DNA of 64,000 bases from Brachybacterium subflavum (GTDB lineage: Bacteria; Actinomycetota; Actinomycetes; Actinomycetales; Dermabacteraceae), in assembly GCF_009299795.1 (NCBI RefSeq), contig NZ_VIGP01000003.1:124001-188000 (forward strand), read 5' to 3'. The position numbers and the translations under genes were made by a program. Each line of letters starts with the position of its first letter. Within the stretch, counting starts at the first letter, position 1. Below the pieces are notes generated by a model that saw only the letters and a program-made list of their open reading frames with translations, did no database searches and was not told the DNA's origin. Positions 25,654-34,774 of this stretch are shown piece by piece.

Positions 25654-26970
25654 ATGACCTCGACATTCCACGTGCGCGGAGGGCGCCCGCTGACCGGTGA
25701 CATCACCGTGCGCGGCGCCAAGAACCTCGTCTCCAAGGCGATGGTGGCGGCGCTGCTGGGCGAGGAGCCCAGCCTGCTGCGCTCCGTGCCCGACATCCGC
25801 GACGTGCAGATCGTCGCGGAGCTGCTCAAGGTCCACGGCGTGAAGCTCGAGCGGGACGTCGAGGCGGGCCTGATCCGCATGGACCCCTCGAACGTCGAGC
25901 GCGCGCACGCCACCGAGATCGACGCGCACGCGGGCAGCTCGCGGATCCCGATCCTGTTCTGCGGTCCGCTGCTGCACCGCCTGGGCGAGGCGATCATCCC
26001 CGACCTGGGCGGCTGCCGCATCGGCGACCGGCCCATCAACTACCACCTCGACGTGCTGCGCGAGTTCGGCGCGCACGTCGACAAGCGCGAGCTGGGCATC
26101 CACATCACCGCGCCGAACGGGCTCAAGGGCACGAAGATCCACCTCGAGTACCCGAGCGTCGGCGCGACCGAGCAGGTGCTTCTCACGGCCGTGCGAGCCG
26201 AGGGCCTCACCGAGCTCACCAACGCCGCCGTGGAGCCGGAGATCGAGGACCTCATCGCCGTCCTGCAGAAGATGGGCGCGCTCATCACGCTGCAGACCGA
26301 CCGCACGATCACCATCGAGGGCGTCGAGCGCCTCGGCGGCTACGAGCACGTGGCGATCCCGGACCGCATCGAGGCGGCCAGCTGGGCGTGCGCGGCGCTC
26401 GTGACCAAGGGCGACGTCTTCGTGCGCAACGCCCAGCAGAAGCCGATGTCCACGTTCCTCAACGTGTTCCGCCGGATCGGCGGCGGGCTCGACATCACCG
26501 AGGAGGGCATCCGCTTCTTCCGGCCCGACGAGCCGCTGCGCTCGATCGCCATGGAGACGGACGTCCACCCCGGGTTCATGACGGACTGGCAGCAGCCGCT
26601 CGTCGTCGCGCTCACCCAGGCCGAGGGCATCTCGATCGTCCACGAGACGGTCTATGAGAACCGCCTCGGGTTCACCCGGGCGCTGAACGACATGGGTGCG
26701 CGCATCCAGGTCTATCGCGAGTGCCTGGGCGGCTCGAGCTGCCGCTTCGGCTGGCGCAACTTCAACCACTCGGCCGTGATCTCCGGGCCCAAGAAGCTGC
26801 ACGGGGCCGACATCACCGTGCCCGACCTGCGCGGCGGGTTCTCGTACCTCATCGCCGCGCTCGGCGCCGAGGGAGTCAGCTCGATCCACGGCATCGACCT
26901 CATCGACCGCGGCTACGAGGCCTTCCGCGACAAGCTCACGGCGCTGGGCGCCGAGTACTGGGAGGACTGA
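25654..26970 (+). CDS. murA: UDP-N-acetylglucosamine 1-carboxyvinyltransferase
   Basis: MurA performs the first committed step of peptidoglycan precursor synthesis, adding enolpyruvate from PEP to UDP-GlcNAc. The 438-residue protein has the EPSP-synthase fold, GAKN at 22-25 with the substrate-binding lysine and asparagine, and the fosfomycin-sensitive cysteine retained as Cys121 in LGGCRIGDRP. A fosfomycin-resistant Asp form is therefore not present. CAAGGACG precedes the ATG at 25654; an upstream in-frame start at 25537 gives only low-complexity sequence. The next gene starts 8 bp after its stop. Confidence 0.96.
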   Translation: MTSTFHVRGGRPLTGDITVRGAKNLVSKAMVAALLGEEPSLLRSVPDIRDVQIVAELLKVHGVKLERDVEAGLIRMDPSNVERAHATEIDAHAGSSRIPILFCGPLLHRLGEAIIPDLGGCRIGDRPINYHLDVLREFGAHVDKRELGIHITAPNGLKGTKIHLEYPSVGATEQVLLTAVRAEGLTELTNAAVEPEIEDLIAVLQKMGALITLQTDRTITIEGVERLGGYEHVAIPDRIEAASWACAALVTKGDVFVRNAQQKPMSTFLNVFRRIGGGLDITEEGIRFFRPDEPLRSIAMETDVHPGFMTDWQQPLVVALTQAEGISIVHETVYENRLGFTRALNDMGARIQVYRECLGGSSCRFGWRNFNHSAVISGPKKLHGADITVPDLRGGFSYLIAALGAEGVSSIHGIDLIDRGYEAFRDKLTALGAEYWED

Positions 26971-26978
26971 GAGGACGC

Positions 26979-27641
26979 ATGAGCGAGCAGCACGACGACA
27001 TCCTCGAGGGCACGACCGTGGACCGCGCGTCCGCGGATCGGGCGACAGCGGATCGCTCGACCGCGGACCGCGCGTCCGAGGATCGCGGCGACGGGGTGAC
27101 GAGCGCGGCGGCGAGCTCGCTCGCGCTGCGTGACATCCCCGTGCCCGACTACTGCGATGTGGTGATCGTCCCCACCCGCGGGGTCGATGTCGAGGACCCG
27201 CGCGTGTGGGCGGAGGCGATCTTCTCCCACGAGAACACTCCGCTGGGCACGCGCGGCCTGCGCGCCCTGCGCGACGAGGCCGTGCGCCTGTTCGACATGG
27301 TTCCGCCGCCCGAGAAGCAGTACGTGACCGACGAGGTCCGCGGCAGCGAGGCGCTCATCAAGGACGACGACCAGAACCTCTCGGTGCGGATCGGGGTGGC
27401 GCTCCTGCCCGGCGGTGAGCTGCTGCAGGTCACCACAGCCGTGAAGTACCGCTCGGTCCGAGGCCGCATCGCCTTCGCACCGCGGCGCATGATGCACGCG
27501 GCCGCCGTGAACGCGCTGGCGCGCCGTGCACCGGCGACCGTGCGCCGCCGTGCGCTCGGCCCGCGCACCACCGGCCCCCGCACCGTCACCGACCGTGCGC
27601 CCCGTCGGGCCCTGGGCCGCGGCAGGTTCCTGGGCCGATGA
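26979..27641 (+). CDS. DUF2867-like protein with an N-terminal repeat tail
   Basis: The 220-residue protein starts 8 bp after murA, and its stop overlaps the gpsA start, so it is part of the same transcription unit. Residues ~1-45 are a degenerate 5-residue repeat rich in Asp-Arg-Ala/Ser/Thr (DRASADRATADRSTADRAS), encoded by 15-bp units. The remaining ~175 residues resemble DUF2867 (PDYCDVVIVPTRGVDVEDP, LLQVTTAVKYRSVRGR), a family of unknown function, and end in a basic tail. In many actinobacteria a plsC acyltransferase occupies this place; I do not see an HX4D motif here. Confidence 0.75.
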   Translation: MSEQHDDILEGTTVDRASADRATADRSTADRASEDRGDGVTSAAASSLALRDIPVPDYCDVVIVPTRGVDVEDPRVWAEAIFSHENTPLGTRGLRALRDEAVRLFDMVPPPEKQYVTDEVRGSEALIKDDDQNLSVRIGVALLPGGELLQVTTAVKYRSVRGRIAFAPRRMMHAAAVNALARRAPATVRRRALGPRTTGPRTVTDRAPRRALGRGRFLGR

Positions 27642-28639
27642 CCCGCATCGCCGTGCTCGGCGCCGGCAGCTGGGGCAGCACCTTCTCGCTGGTCCTGGCC
27701 GACGCCGGCTGCGAAGTCGTCCTCTGGGCGCGGCGCGAGGAGACCGCCCGCGGGATCCGCGATCACGGGACCAACCCCGCGTATCTCGGCGACGTCCGCC
27801 TGCCCGGCGCCGTCACCGCCACCTCCGCGATCGGCGAGTCGCTCGACGGGGTCGACGGGGTGGTCCTGGCCCTGCCCGCTCAGAGCCTCCGCGAGAACCT
27901 CTCCGCCTGGCGCGCGGGAGGCGGCGCGCTGCCCGCAGTGCCCGTGCTCTCCCTCGCCAAGGGCATCGAGCGCGGCACCGACCTGCGCATGAGCCAGGTG
28001 ATCGCCGAGGCCGGAGGCGTCGATCCGCAGCGCATCGCTGTGCTCTCCGGTCCGAACCTCGCCGTGGAGATCGCCCGGCGCCAGCCGTGCGCGAGCGTCA
28101 TCGCCGCGCACGACGAGCAGCTCGCGCGCACGGTCGCGACCTGGTGCGCCGCACCCTCCTTCCGCCCGTACACCTCGCAGGACGTCATCGGCGTCGAGGT
28201 CGCCGGAGCGGTCAAGAACGTCATCGCGATCGCCGTCGGCGCCGCCGCGGGGCTCGGCTACGGCGACAACGCCCGGGCGAGCCTCATCACGCGCGGGCTC
28301 GCCGAGATCACCCGCCTCGGCGTCGCCGTGGGCGGGCAGGCGGGCACCTTCGCGGGGCTCGCGGGGATGGGCGATCTCGTCGCCACCTGCGCGTCCCCGC
28401 TCTCGCGGAACCACCGCCTGGGCCATGCGCTGGGCCGTGGGCTGGACGTCGACGCGGCGGCGCTCGAGGTGGGCCAGACCGCCGAGGGCGTGGCCACCGC
28501 GCGCGCCGTGGACGAGACCGCCCGCAGGCTCGGGATCGACATGCCGATCACCCGCGGCGTCGTCGACGTCGTCGATCACGGGGTCCCGATCGAGCAGGTC
28601 ACCACGGCGTTGCTCGCACGCTCCGTGCGACCCGAGTGA
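27638..28639 (+). CDS. gpsA: Glycerol-3-phosphate dehydrogenase [NAD(P)+]
   Basis: GpsA reduces dihydroxyacetone phosphate to sn-glycerol 3-phosphate for phospholipid synthesis. The 333-residue protein has the nucleotide motif LGAGSWGSTF at 7-16, LSGPNLAVEI, the catalytic lysine region AGAVKNVIAIA and GMGDLVATC near residue 245. The ATG at 27638 overlaps the DUF2867-like stop (ATGA). ddl follows, a normal actinobacterial arrangement linking wall and lipid precursors. Confidence 0.96.
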   Translation: MTRIAVLGAGSWGSTFSLVLADAGCEVVLWARREETARGIRDHGTNPAYLGDVRLPGAVTATSAIGESLDGVDGVVLALPAQSLRENLSAWRAGGGALPAVPVLSLAKGIERGTDLRMSQVIAEAGGVDPQRIAVLSGPNLAVEIARRQPCASVIAAHDEQLARTVATWCAAPSFRPYTSQDVIGVEVAGAVKNVIAIAVGAAAGLGYGDNARASLITRGLAEITRLGVAVGGQAGTFAGLAGMGDLVATCASPLSRNHRLGHALGRGLDVDAAALEVGQTAEGVATARAVDETARRLGIDMPITRGVVDVVDHGVPIEQVTTALLARSVRPE

Positions 28640-28640
28640 C

Positions 28641-28646
28641 TACTCT
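28641..28646 (+). promoter_or_regulatory. -10 hexamer TACTCT of ddl
   Basis: TACTCT directly follows the gpsA stop and ends 7 nt before the ddl ATG at 28654, allowing a leaderless internal transcript in addition to operon read-through. Confidence 0.5.
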
Positions 28647-28653
28647 CGACCCC

Positions 28654-29769
28654 ATGACCTCCACCATCGCGCTCCTGTTCGGCGGCCGCTCCGGCGAGCA
28701 CGGCATCTCCTGCGTGACCGCGGGCGGCATCCTCGGCGCGATCGACCGCGAGCGGTACGACGTCGTCGCGATCGGCATCACCCGCCAGGGGCGCTGGCTG
28801 CACGTCAGCGACGACCCCGCCGACTGGCAGCTGCACGGGGCGACCCCGCCCGAGGTCCCGGCCGACGGGGACGAGGTGCTCCTGCCCGCTGTCACGAAGA
28901 CCCCCGGCGCACCGCTGCCGCTGCGCGTGGTCCGCGACGGCCGCGTGGAGCCTCTCGCGGAGGTCGACGCGGTGCTCCCCCTGCTGCACGGCCCCTACGG
29001 CGAGGACGGCACGGTCCAGGGCGCCCTCGACCTGCTCGACATCCCCTACGTGGGCAGCGGCGTCCTCGCCTCTGCCACCTGCATGGACAAGACGGCCACG
29101 AAGGCCGCCCTCGACGCCGCGGGCATCGCGTCGGCCCCGTCCATCAGCGTCCACGAGGACGAGTGGGCGCAGCGGGCCGGGGAGGTCACCGAGAGCGTGC
29201 GCGAGCGCCTCGCCGCCCCGTGGTTCGTCAAGCCCGCCCGCGCCGGCTCGAGCCTCGGCGTCTCCAAGGTGAGCGACCCCGCGCAGCTCGAGCACGCCGT
29301 GAAGACCGCCTTCGCCGAAGACCCGCTGATCCTCATCGAGGAGGGCGTGACCGGCCGGGAGGTCGAGTGCGGAGTGCTCCAGGGCCGCGGCGGCGACGCT
29401 CCGCGCACCACCGCGCCCGGCGAGGTCATCGTGGGCGACGACCTGGACTTCTACGACTACGAGTCGAAGTACTTCGGCAAGGGGACCGTGAGCATCCAGG
29501 TGCCCGCGGCCCTTCCGGAGGGCGCCGCAGACCGCGTGCGCGAGGTCGCCGCGCGCGCCTTCACCGCACTGCGCCTCGAGGGCCTGGGCCGCGTGGACGT
29601 CTTCGTGACCGGGACCGGCGAGGTCGTGGTCAACGAGGTCAACACGATGCCCGGCTTCACGCCGTCCTCGATGTTCCCCGTGCTCTGGGAGAACATGGGC
29701 ATGGACTACACGAGCCTCATCAGCGACCTGCTCGAGCAGGCGCGGACCCGCCGCATCGGTCTGCGCTGA
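28654..29769 (+). CDS. ddl: D-alanine--D-alanine ligase
   Basis: Ddl joins two D-alanines for the peptidoglycan stem. The 371-residue ATP-grasp protein has LFGGRSGEHGISCVTAGG near the N-terminus, GPYGEDGTVQGALDLLDIPY, the ATP-grasp segment FVKPARAGSSLGVSKV and the Mg-binding end region VVNEVNTMPGFTPSSMFP. The Ser-type EHGIS motif and the omega-loop indicate the usual D-Ala-D-Ala rather than D-Ala-D-Lac form, though that is inference. It lies 14 bp after gpsA. Confidence 0.96.
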   Translation: MTSTIALLFGGRSGEHGISCVTAGGILGAIDRERYDVVAIGITRQGRWLHVSDDPADWQLHGATPPEVPADGDEVLLPAVTKTPGAPLPLRVVRDGRVEPLAEVDAVLPLLHGPYGEDGTVQGALDLLDIPYVGSGVLASATCMDKTATKAALDAAGIASAPSISVHEDEWAQRAGEVTESVRERLAAPWFVKPARAGSSLGVSKVSDPAQLEHAVKTAFAEDPLILIEEGVTGREVECGVLQGRGGDAPRTTAPGEVIVGDDLDFYDYESKYFGKGTVSIQVPAALPEGAADRVREVAARAFTALRLEGLGRVDVFVTGTGEVVVNEVNTMPGFTPSSMFPVLWENMGMDYTSLISDLLEQARTRRIGLR

Positions 29770-29841
29770 GGTGCCGCGAAGCCGAAGGGACCGAGGGCCG
29801 GAGGGAGCCCGGGGACCGTGGGGCGGAGAAGACCGAGGGGA

Positions 29842-30348
29842 CTACTGGACGTCGTCGGCGCCGAGGCAGTGGCGCTCGGCGGGAATCGACGTCACCAGGT
29901 CGGTGAGGTCCAATGCCGCGGCCGAGGCCTGGTCGCCGACGACCTCGCGCGGCACCGTGAGGTCGATCGCCGGGGTGCGTCCGTAGGTCGTGAACCGCAC
30001 GATCCCGTCCGACGAGCCGTCCTCGTCGATGATCCAGTCGACGTCGGTGCCGTCGGCGTCGGTGAGGGTCGTGCACATCTGCGTGGTCGGTCCCGGGGGA
30101 GTGACGCCGCAGCGCAGCACGATCGCCTCGTCGCCGCTGCCCCAGGCGAGAGTGCCCTGGCTGCTGGTCGCGTGGCGCGACTGCCCTTCGAGCTGCTCCG
30201 GCGCGTCCTGCACGATCTGCGCGCACGCCGGATCCGCGGCGTCCTCGCCCGCGGGCACGCGCACCGTGGCGCACGCCGAGCAGCCGAGCACCAGCGCACC
30301 GGCGAGCAGGGCGGGGAGCGCGGGGAGGCGGGGCAGAGCGCGACGCAT
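29842..30348 (-). CDS. DUF3515-family lipoprotein
   Basis: The 168-residue protein has a signal sequence with a lipobox at LVLGC (Cys23; an alternative is Cys26 in CSAC), so it is probably a membrane-anchored lipoprotein. The body is DUF3515: three internal cysteines (PACAQIV, LRCGV, MCTTL) and CGV-TPPGPTTQMC around residue 85. Function unknown, but the family is regularly found beside ddl and thiL in actinobacteria. It points back at ddl and diverges from thiL with both promoters in the 41-bp gap. Confidence 0.9.
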   Translation of the reverse strand: MRRALPRLPALPALLAGALVLGCSACATVRVPAGEDAADPACAQIVQDAPEQLEGQSRHATSSQGTLAWGSGDEAIVLRCGVTPPGPTTQMCTTLTDADGTDVDWIIDEDGSSDGIVRFTTYGRTPAIDLTVPREVVGDQASAAALDLTDLVTSIPAERHCLGADDVQ

Positions 30349-30354
30349 CCCCCG

Positions 30355-30360
30355 AGGATA
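30355..30360 (-). promoter_or_regulatory. -10 hexamer TATCCT (complement) of the DUF3515 gene
   Basis: TATCCT on the minus strand ends 6 nt before the ATG at 30348; only CGGGGG lies between. Confidence 0.6.
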
Positions 30361-30377
30361 TCGGGCCTGACCTCGGG

Positions 30378-30383
30378 CAGACT
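30378..30383 (+). promoter_or_regulatory. -10-like hexamer CAGACT of thiL
   Basis: CAGACT ends 6 nt before the thiL ATG at 30390. It is back to back with the DUF3515 hexamer, 17 bp apart. Confidence 0.5.
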
Positions 30384-30389
30384 GGGGGC

Positions 30390-31424
30390 ATGACGCACAT
30401 CGAGCACCTCACCGAGTCCGGCCTGCTGGAGCGGATCACGCCTGGACTCGCCCAGGGCTCCGACGTCGAGCTGGGTCCCGGGGACGACGCGGCCGTGGTG
30501 CGTCTGGCCTCCCCGCGGCTGGTCATCACGACCGACACCCTCACCGAGGGGCACGACTTCCTGCTGCCCGCGACCCGGCCGGAATGGATCGGTCACAAGG
30601 CCGCGGTGCAGAACCTCGCCGACGTGGCCGCGATGGGCGCGCGCCCGCAGGCCGTCGTCGTCTCGGTCTCCGCTCCGCGCGAGACGCCCGCGGAGCTGCT
30701 CGAGGGCATCAGCCGCGGTCTCGCCGAGCGGTGCGCACGCGAGGGCGTGAGCGTCGTGGGCGGTGACCTCGGCGCGGCCGACGCGCTCTCGATCACCGTC
30801 ACCGCGGTCGGGGCGCTCCCGGAGGGGCAGGCGCCGGTCCGTCGGGACGGAGCCCGGCCCGACCAGGTGCTCGCGCTCGGCAGCCCTCTGATCGGCCGCT
30901 CCGCCGCCGGCCTCGCACTGGTCCTCGCGGGCATGGGGGAGGCGCTGGCCGGAGATCGTGGGGCCGACGGGGACGACGGCGCCGACGGCGCCCGGAGCCC
31001 CGACGTGACCCCTGCCGCCCTCGTGGCCTGGCACGACGCACCCGACCCCGAGATCTCCCTGGGCTGGACGGCATGCCCCGGGCGCGCTCGGGCCATGCTC
31101 GACGTGTCCGACGGACTCGCCCGCGACGGCGGCCGCATCGCACGGGCGAGCGGCGTCGTCCTCGACCTGGACGGCTCCGTGCTGGCGACCGATGCCGACG
31201 CTCTCGCACCGGCCGCGGGTCTCCTCACCGATCGCGCCGACCCGTGGCAGTGGGTGCTGGGCGGCGGGGAGGAGCATGCCCTCCTCGCGACCTTCGAGCA
31301 GGGCGAGGTCCCCCCGGGGTTCCGGCGGATCGGCCGCGTGCGCGCCCTCGCGCCGGGGGAGGAGAGCGGAGTGGTGCTCGACGGCACAGTGCTCGCGGAT
31401 CTCGGCTTCGATCACTTCGGATAG
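30390..31424 (+). CDS. thiL: Thiamine-monophosphate kinase
   Basis: ThiL phosphorylates thiamine phosphate to the diphosphate cofactor. The 344-residue PurM/AIR-synthase-fold protein has GPGDDAAVV (residues 30-38), VITTDTLTEGHDF with the metal aspartate, VQNLADVAAMGA and GGDLGAAD. An Ala/Gly/Asp-rich insertion around residues 190-215 (RGADGDDGADGARSPDVTP-like) is longer than usual. The C-terminal end overlaps the proposed iron box of the next gene. Confidence 0.95.
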   Translation: MTHIEHLTESGLLERITPGLAQGSDVELGPGDDAAVVRLASPRLVITTDTLTEGHDFLLPATRPEWIGHKAAVQNLADVAAMGARPQAVVVSVSAPRETPAELLEGISRGLAERCAREGVSVVGGDLGAADALSITVTAVGALPEGQAPVRRDGARPDQVLALGSPLIGRSAAGLALVLAGMGEALAGDRGADGDDGADGARSPDVTPAALVAWHDAPDPEISLGWTACPGRARAMLDVSDGLARDGGRIARASGVVLDLDGSVLATDADALAPAAGLLTDRADPWQWVLGGGEEHALLATFEQGEVPPGFRRIGRVRALAPGEESGVVLDGTVLADLGFDHFG

Positions 31425-31434
31425 GCTCACCTCA
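31416..31434 (+). promoter_or_regulatory. Candidate DtxR/IdeR iron box with embedded -10
   Basis: The 19 bases TTCGGATAGGCTCACCTCA match 15 of 19 positions of the IdeR/DtxR consensus TTAGGTTAGGCTAACCTAA. A -10-type TAGGCT (31422-31427) lies inside it, so repressor binding would block transcription of the siderophore-interacting protein 46 bp downstream. The box overlaps the thiL stop. Confidence 0.65.
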
Positions 31435-31479
31435 CCACGGACCGATCGTCGGCCCGAAGAACCGAGGAGGCCACCGCCC

Positions 31480-32283
31480 ATGGCGTTCACCGACGCCCGC
31501 CGCTTCCGCGGGCACCATCTCGCGCGCGTGGCACGCACCGCGCAGGTCAGCCCGCACATGATCCGCGTGACCCTCGAGGGCGAGGACATCACCACGATCC
31601 CCGCCCACGGCTTCGACCAGTGGGTGCGGCTCTTCCTGCCGCACCCCGAGCGCGGGACCGACTATTCGCGCGTGCCCGAGGGCTTCGGCCTCGCCGGGGC
31701 GCTGAAGTACCTCACCACGAGCTCGGGGAAGCGTCCGCCCGTGCGCAGCTACACGATCCGGGAGCTGCGCGCCGAGGACGGAGAGCTCGACATCGACTTC
31801 GTCTCCCACGGCGACGAGGGGATCGCCGGTCCCTGGGCGCGCCGAGCGCGCGAGGGCGAACAGGTGATGATGATCGACCAGGGACGCGGATTCGACATCC
31901 TGGCCGACGCCGCCTCCGTGCTGCTCGTCGGCGAGGAGTCCGCGCTGCCCGCGATCCTCGGCATCCTGCGCGACCTTCCGCGCAGCACGAGCGGCACCGC
32001 GATCCTCGAGACCCCCGAGGCGGCCGACGAGCAGCCCCACGAGGCCCCGGAGAACATGGAGGTGCGCTGGATCCCGCGCCCCCACCCGCACGACCGTCCC
32101 GGCGTGCTCGCCCTCGAGGCGCTGCGCGAGCTGCGACCGGCGCGCGGCGCCGAGCTGCAGGCATACCTCGCCGGAGAGCAGGCGCTCGTGGCCGAGGGAC
32201 GCCGCCACCTGGTCGCGCACGACGTGCCCAAGAAGCGCATCGAGTTCACCGGCTACTGGCGGTTCGGCAAGGCCGCCCTCTGA
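31480..32283 (+). CDS. Siderophore-interacting protein (FAD ferric-siderophore reductase)
   Basis: The 267-residue protein belongs to the SIP/ViuB family, which uses FAD to reduce ferric siderophores in the cytoplasm and release iron. The FAD motif RSYTIR is at 89-94; FVSHGDEGIAGPWARRA follows as in SIPs; the C-terminal NAD(P)H-binding half (VLLVGEESALPAIL) ends with GYWRFGKA, a common SIP end. GAGGAGGCC lies before the ATG at 31480. No siderophore genes are in the window. A nearly consensus iron box upstream agrees with iron repression. Confidence 0.93.
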   Translation: MAFTDARRFRGHHLARVARTAQVSPHMIRVTLEGEDITTIPAHGFDQWVRLFLPHPERGTDYSRVPEGFGLAGALKYLTTSSGKRPPVRSYTIRELRAEDGELDIDFVSHGDEGIAGPWARRAREGEQVMMIDQGRGFDILADAASVLLVGEESALPAILGILRDLPRSTSGTAILETPEAADEQPHEAPENMEVRWIPRPHPHDRPGVLALEALRELRPARGAELQAYLAGEQALVAEGRRHLVAHDVPKKRIEFTGYWRFGKAAL

Positions 32284-32304
32284 CCCGTCGGCGGCCCGAG
32301 CCTC

Positions 32305-34518
32305 TCACACCTGGGCTTCGGCGCCCATCACCACGGTGCGCTCCGGCGGCAGGTGCAGGGCATGGGTCTTGTTCGCGGAGAACTTCTCGAGCAGACGGAA
32401 CAGGCCCTTCTGCCAGCGAGGCATGCAGCGGTCCTCGCCGGGCTCGATGCGGAACACGGACAGGAAGTAGATCGCCTTCCTCGGATCCACCCGCAGCTCG
32501 GGGGAGCGGCCCACGGCCTCCGTGAGCGCCGCGGGCAGATCCTGGGAGTCGTTGAAGCCGACCTTGTAGGTGACGTGCACGATGCCGTCGTGCGGGTCGC
32601 CCAGGTCGCTGACCTCCACGCGGGCATCGTGCAGCACGTGCGGGACCCCCACGTTGCGGATCGTGATGATGACGACGTGGCGATGCACCATCCGGTTGAA
32701 ACGGAGGTTCGAGCGCAGCGCGAGCGGGACGGTCGACGGATCGCCGTGCGGGTAGACCGCGAGGCCCGGGACCCGTCGGACATGCTTCTCCCGGATCTCC
32801 CGGACGAACTCGTCGATCGGCCCCTCGAGGGCGTGACGGCGCCCGAAGTACTCGCGCGCCCCGCGCCGCCACGTCAGCATGACCACGAGCAGCACGGCCG
32901 CGATGACCAGGGGCAGCCAGCCGCCCGAGGCGACCTTGATGACGTTGCCCGCGAACAGGGCGAGCTCGAGCCCGCCGACGATCACGGCCATGAGCACCAC
33001 GCGCCACAGCGGCCACCCCCACACGCGCAGGGCGAGCAGGAGGAACAGGGACAGCTCGAGCAGCAGCGTGCCCGTCACCGAGAGCCCGTACGCGGAGGCC
33101 AGGGACTCCGAGGAGCGGAAGGCGAGCACGAGCGTGAGCACGCCCAGGAAGAGGAAGAGGTTCACCACCGGCAGGTAGATCTGTCCGCCGTGGACCTTCG
33201 AGGTCTGCAGGACCTTCAGCCGCGGCAGCAGGCCCAGCCGGGTCGCCTGCCGGGAGACGGAGAACGCACCGGAGATGACCGCCTGGGAGGCGATCACCGT
33301 CGCCATCGCCGCGAGCACCACCAGCGGGATCCGCGCCCACGACGGGGCGAGACGGAAGAAGGGGCTGGCGATCGCCGTGGGGTCGGAGAGGATCAGCGCG
33401 CCCTGCCCGAAGTAGCAGATGAGCAGGGAGGGCAGGATCAGGCACAGCCACGCGAGCGCGATGGGGCGCCGGCCGAAGTGGCCCATGTCGGCGTAGAGCG
33501 CCTCCGCGCCCGTGATCGCGAGGACCACGGCCCCCATCGCGATGAACGCGACGACGGGCCGGTCCAGCGCGAAGACGATCGCATAGCTGGGGGAGATGGC
33601 GCGGAGGATCGAGAGGTCCGAGAGCAGGTGCGGCAGGCCCAGCGCGGCGATCGCGAGGAACCAGCACACCATGATCGGCCCGAAGGCCTTCCCGATCGCG
33701 CCCGTGCCCCACCGCTGCACGAGGAAGAGCCCGGTGAGGACCACGACCGCCGCGGGCACCACCCAGGCGCCCAGCGCCGGGTTCGCCACCTCCAGGCCCT
33801 CGAAGGCGCTGAGCACGGAGATCGCCGGGGTGATCACGGAGTCGCCGTAGAAGAGGGTCGCCCCGACGATCGCGAGGATCAGGGCGATCGACGCCTGCGC
33901 GGAGCGCCTGCCGAGCTTGCGCTGGATGAGATTCGCGAGGGACAGGATGCCGCCCTCGCCCTGGTTGTCGGCCCGCAGGATCACGCCCACATAGGTGACC
34001 GTGACGATGAGGATCAGGCACCACACGATCATCGAGATCACACCGAGCACGTCCTGCTCGGTGGGGGCCACGGAGTTGTGGTGCGTGCTGAAGACGGTCT
34101 GCAGGGAGTACAGGGGGCTCGTGCCGATGTCGCCGAACACGACGCCCGCGGCGCCGAGCATGAGCGTCGCGACGCCCTGGCGGCGGCGGGGCCGGCCGTC
34201 GGGATCGAGCACGGCCCGACGCGAGCGTCGCGGACCGCCCGGCGGGGGAGTCGAGGGGGTCCCGGGGGACATGTGCGGAGCAGGGCCCAAGGAGGGATCC
34301 GCGTCCGATGAGGCCGCGCGCGGGGCGTCTGCGCCGGGCGCCTCGGTGCTCGGGGCGTCTGCCGTGGAAGGGGACTCGGCCGACGGAGCGGCTGCGGGGG
34401 TGATGCTCCCGCGAGAATGCGGGGCACGGCCTGGTTCAGTGACCACGAGCGGACATCCTGCCACTGCCGGGGTCCGATGCACAGAGCCCGCCCGCGGCGC
34501 GCGCGATCCGTGCGTCAC
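32305..34518 (-). CDS. kup: Low-affinity potassium transporter Kup
   Basis: Kup imports potassium with protons across the membrane. The protein has about 12 helices from VATLMLGAAGVVFGDIGTSP (GDIGTSPLY at 129-137 of the longest form) through FYGDSVITPAISVLSAFEG, and a soluble C-terminal domain (MPRWQKGLFRLLEKFSANKT, the usual family end). The first ~110 residues of the longest ORF (GTG at 34518) are Pro/Ser/Ala-rich and unconserved. Possible later starts are GTG 34443, with AGGA upstream, and ATG 34272; the true start is unsettled. It is convergent with the siderophore-interacting gene. Confidence 0.9.
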   Translation of the reverse strand: MTHGSRAPRAGSVHRTPAVAGCPLVVTEPGRAPHSRGSITPAAAPSAESPSTADAPSTEAPGADAPRAASSDADPSLGPAPHMSPGTPSTPPPGGPRRSRRAVLDPDGRPRRRQGVATLMLGAAGVVFGDIGTSPLYSLQTVFSTHHNSVAPTEQDVLGVISMIVWCLILIVTVTYVGVILRADNQGEGGILSLANLIQRKLGRRSAQASIALILAIVGATLFYGDSVITPAISVLSAFEGLEVANPALGAWVVPAAVVVLTGLFLVQRWGTGAIGKAFGPIMVCWFLAIAALGLPHLLSDLSILRAISPSYAIVFALDRPVVAFIAMGAVVLAITGAEALYADMGHFGRRPIALAWLCLILPSLLICYFGQGALILSDPTAIASPFFRLAPSWARIPLVVLAAMATVIASQAVISGAFSVSRQATRLGLLPRLKVLQTSKVHGGQIYLPVVNLFLFLGVLTLVLAFRSSESLASAYGLSVTGTLLLELSLFLLLALRVWGWPLWRVVLMAVIVGGLELALFAGNVIKVASGGWLPLVIAAVLLVVMLTWRRGAREYFGRRHALEGPIDEFVREIREKHVRRVPGLAVYPHGDPSTVPLALRSNLRFNRMVHRHVVIITIRNVGVPHVLHDARVEVSDLGDPHDGIVHVTYKVGFNDSQDLPAALTEAVGRSPELRVDPRKAIYFLSVFRIEPGEDRCMPRWQKGLFRLLEKFSANKTHALHLPPERTVVMGAEAQV

Positions 34519-34774
34519 ATGGGGGATCCGAGCACCGGGCGCGCGCCGCGCGGGCGGCGCGGCACCCGCACCCCGCCGCGGCCGACGCTCGGAGTCGCCG
34601 AGGATTCCCGAGTGTCTGGAGAATCTCGTCGGCCGATAGGGCGGGGACCTGCGGGACTACGCTTGAGAGGTCGCCCGCCGCAGGGTGCGTCCTCGAGATC
34701 GCACCCGTCGCCGGAGCATCGCTCCGGACGGCCCGGCGGGCATCCATCCGCACCCGAGCTCCGAGGAGACGACC

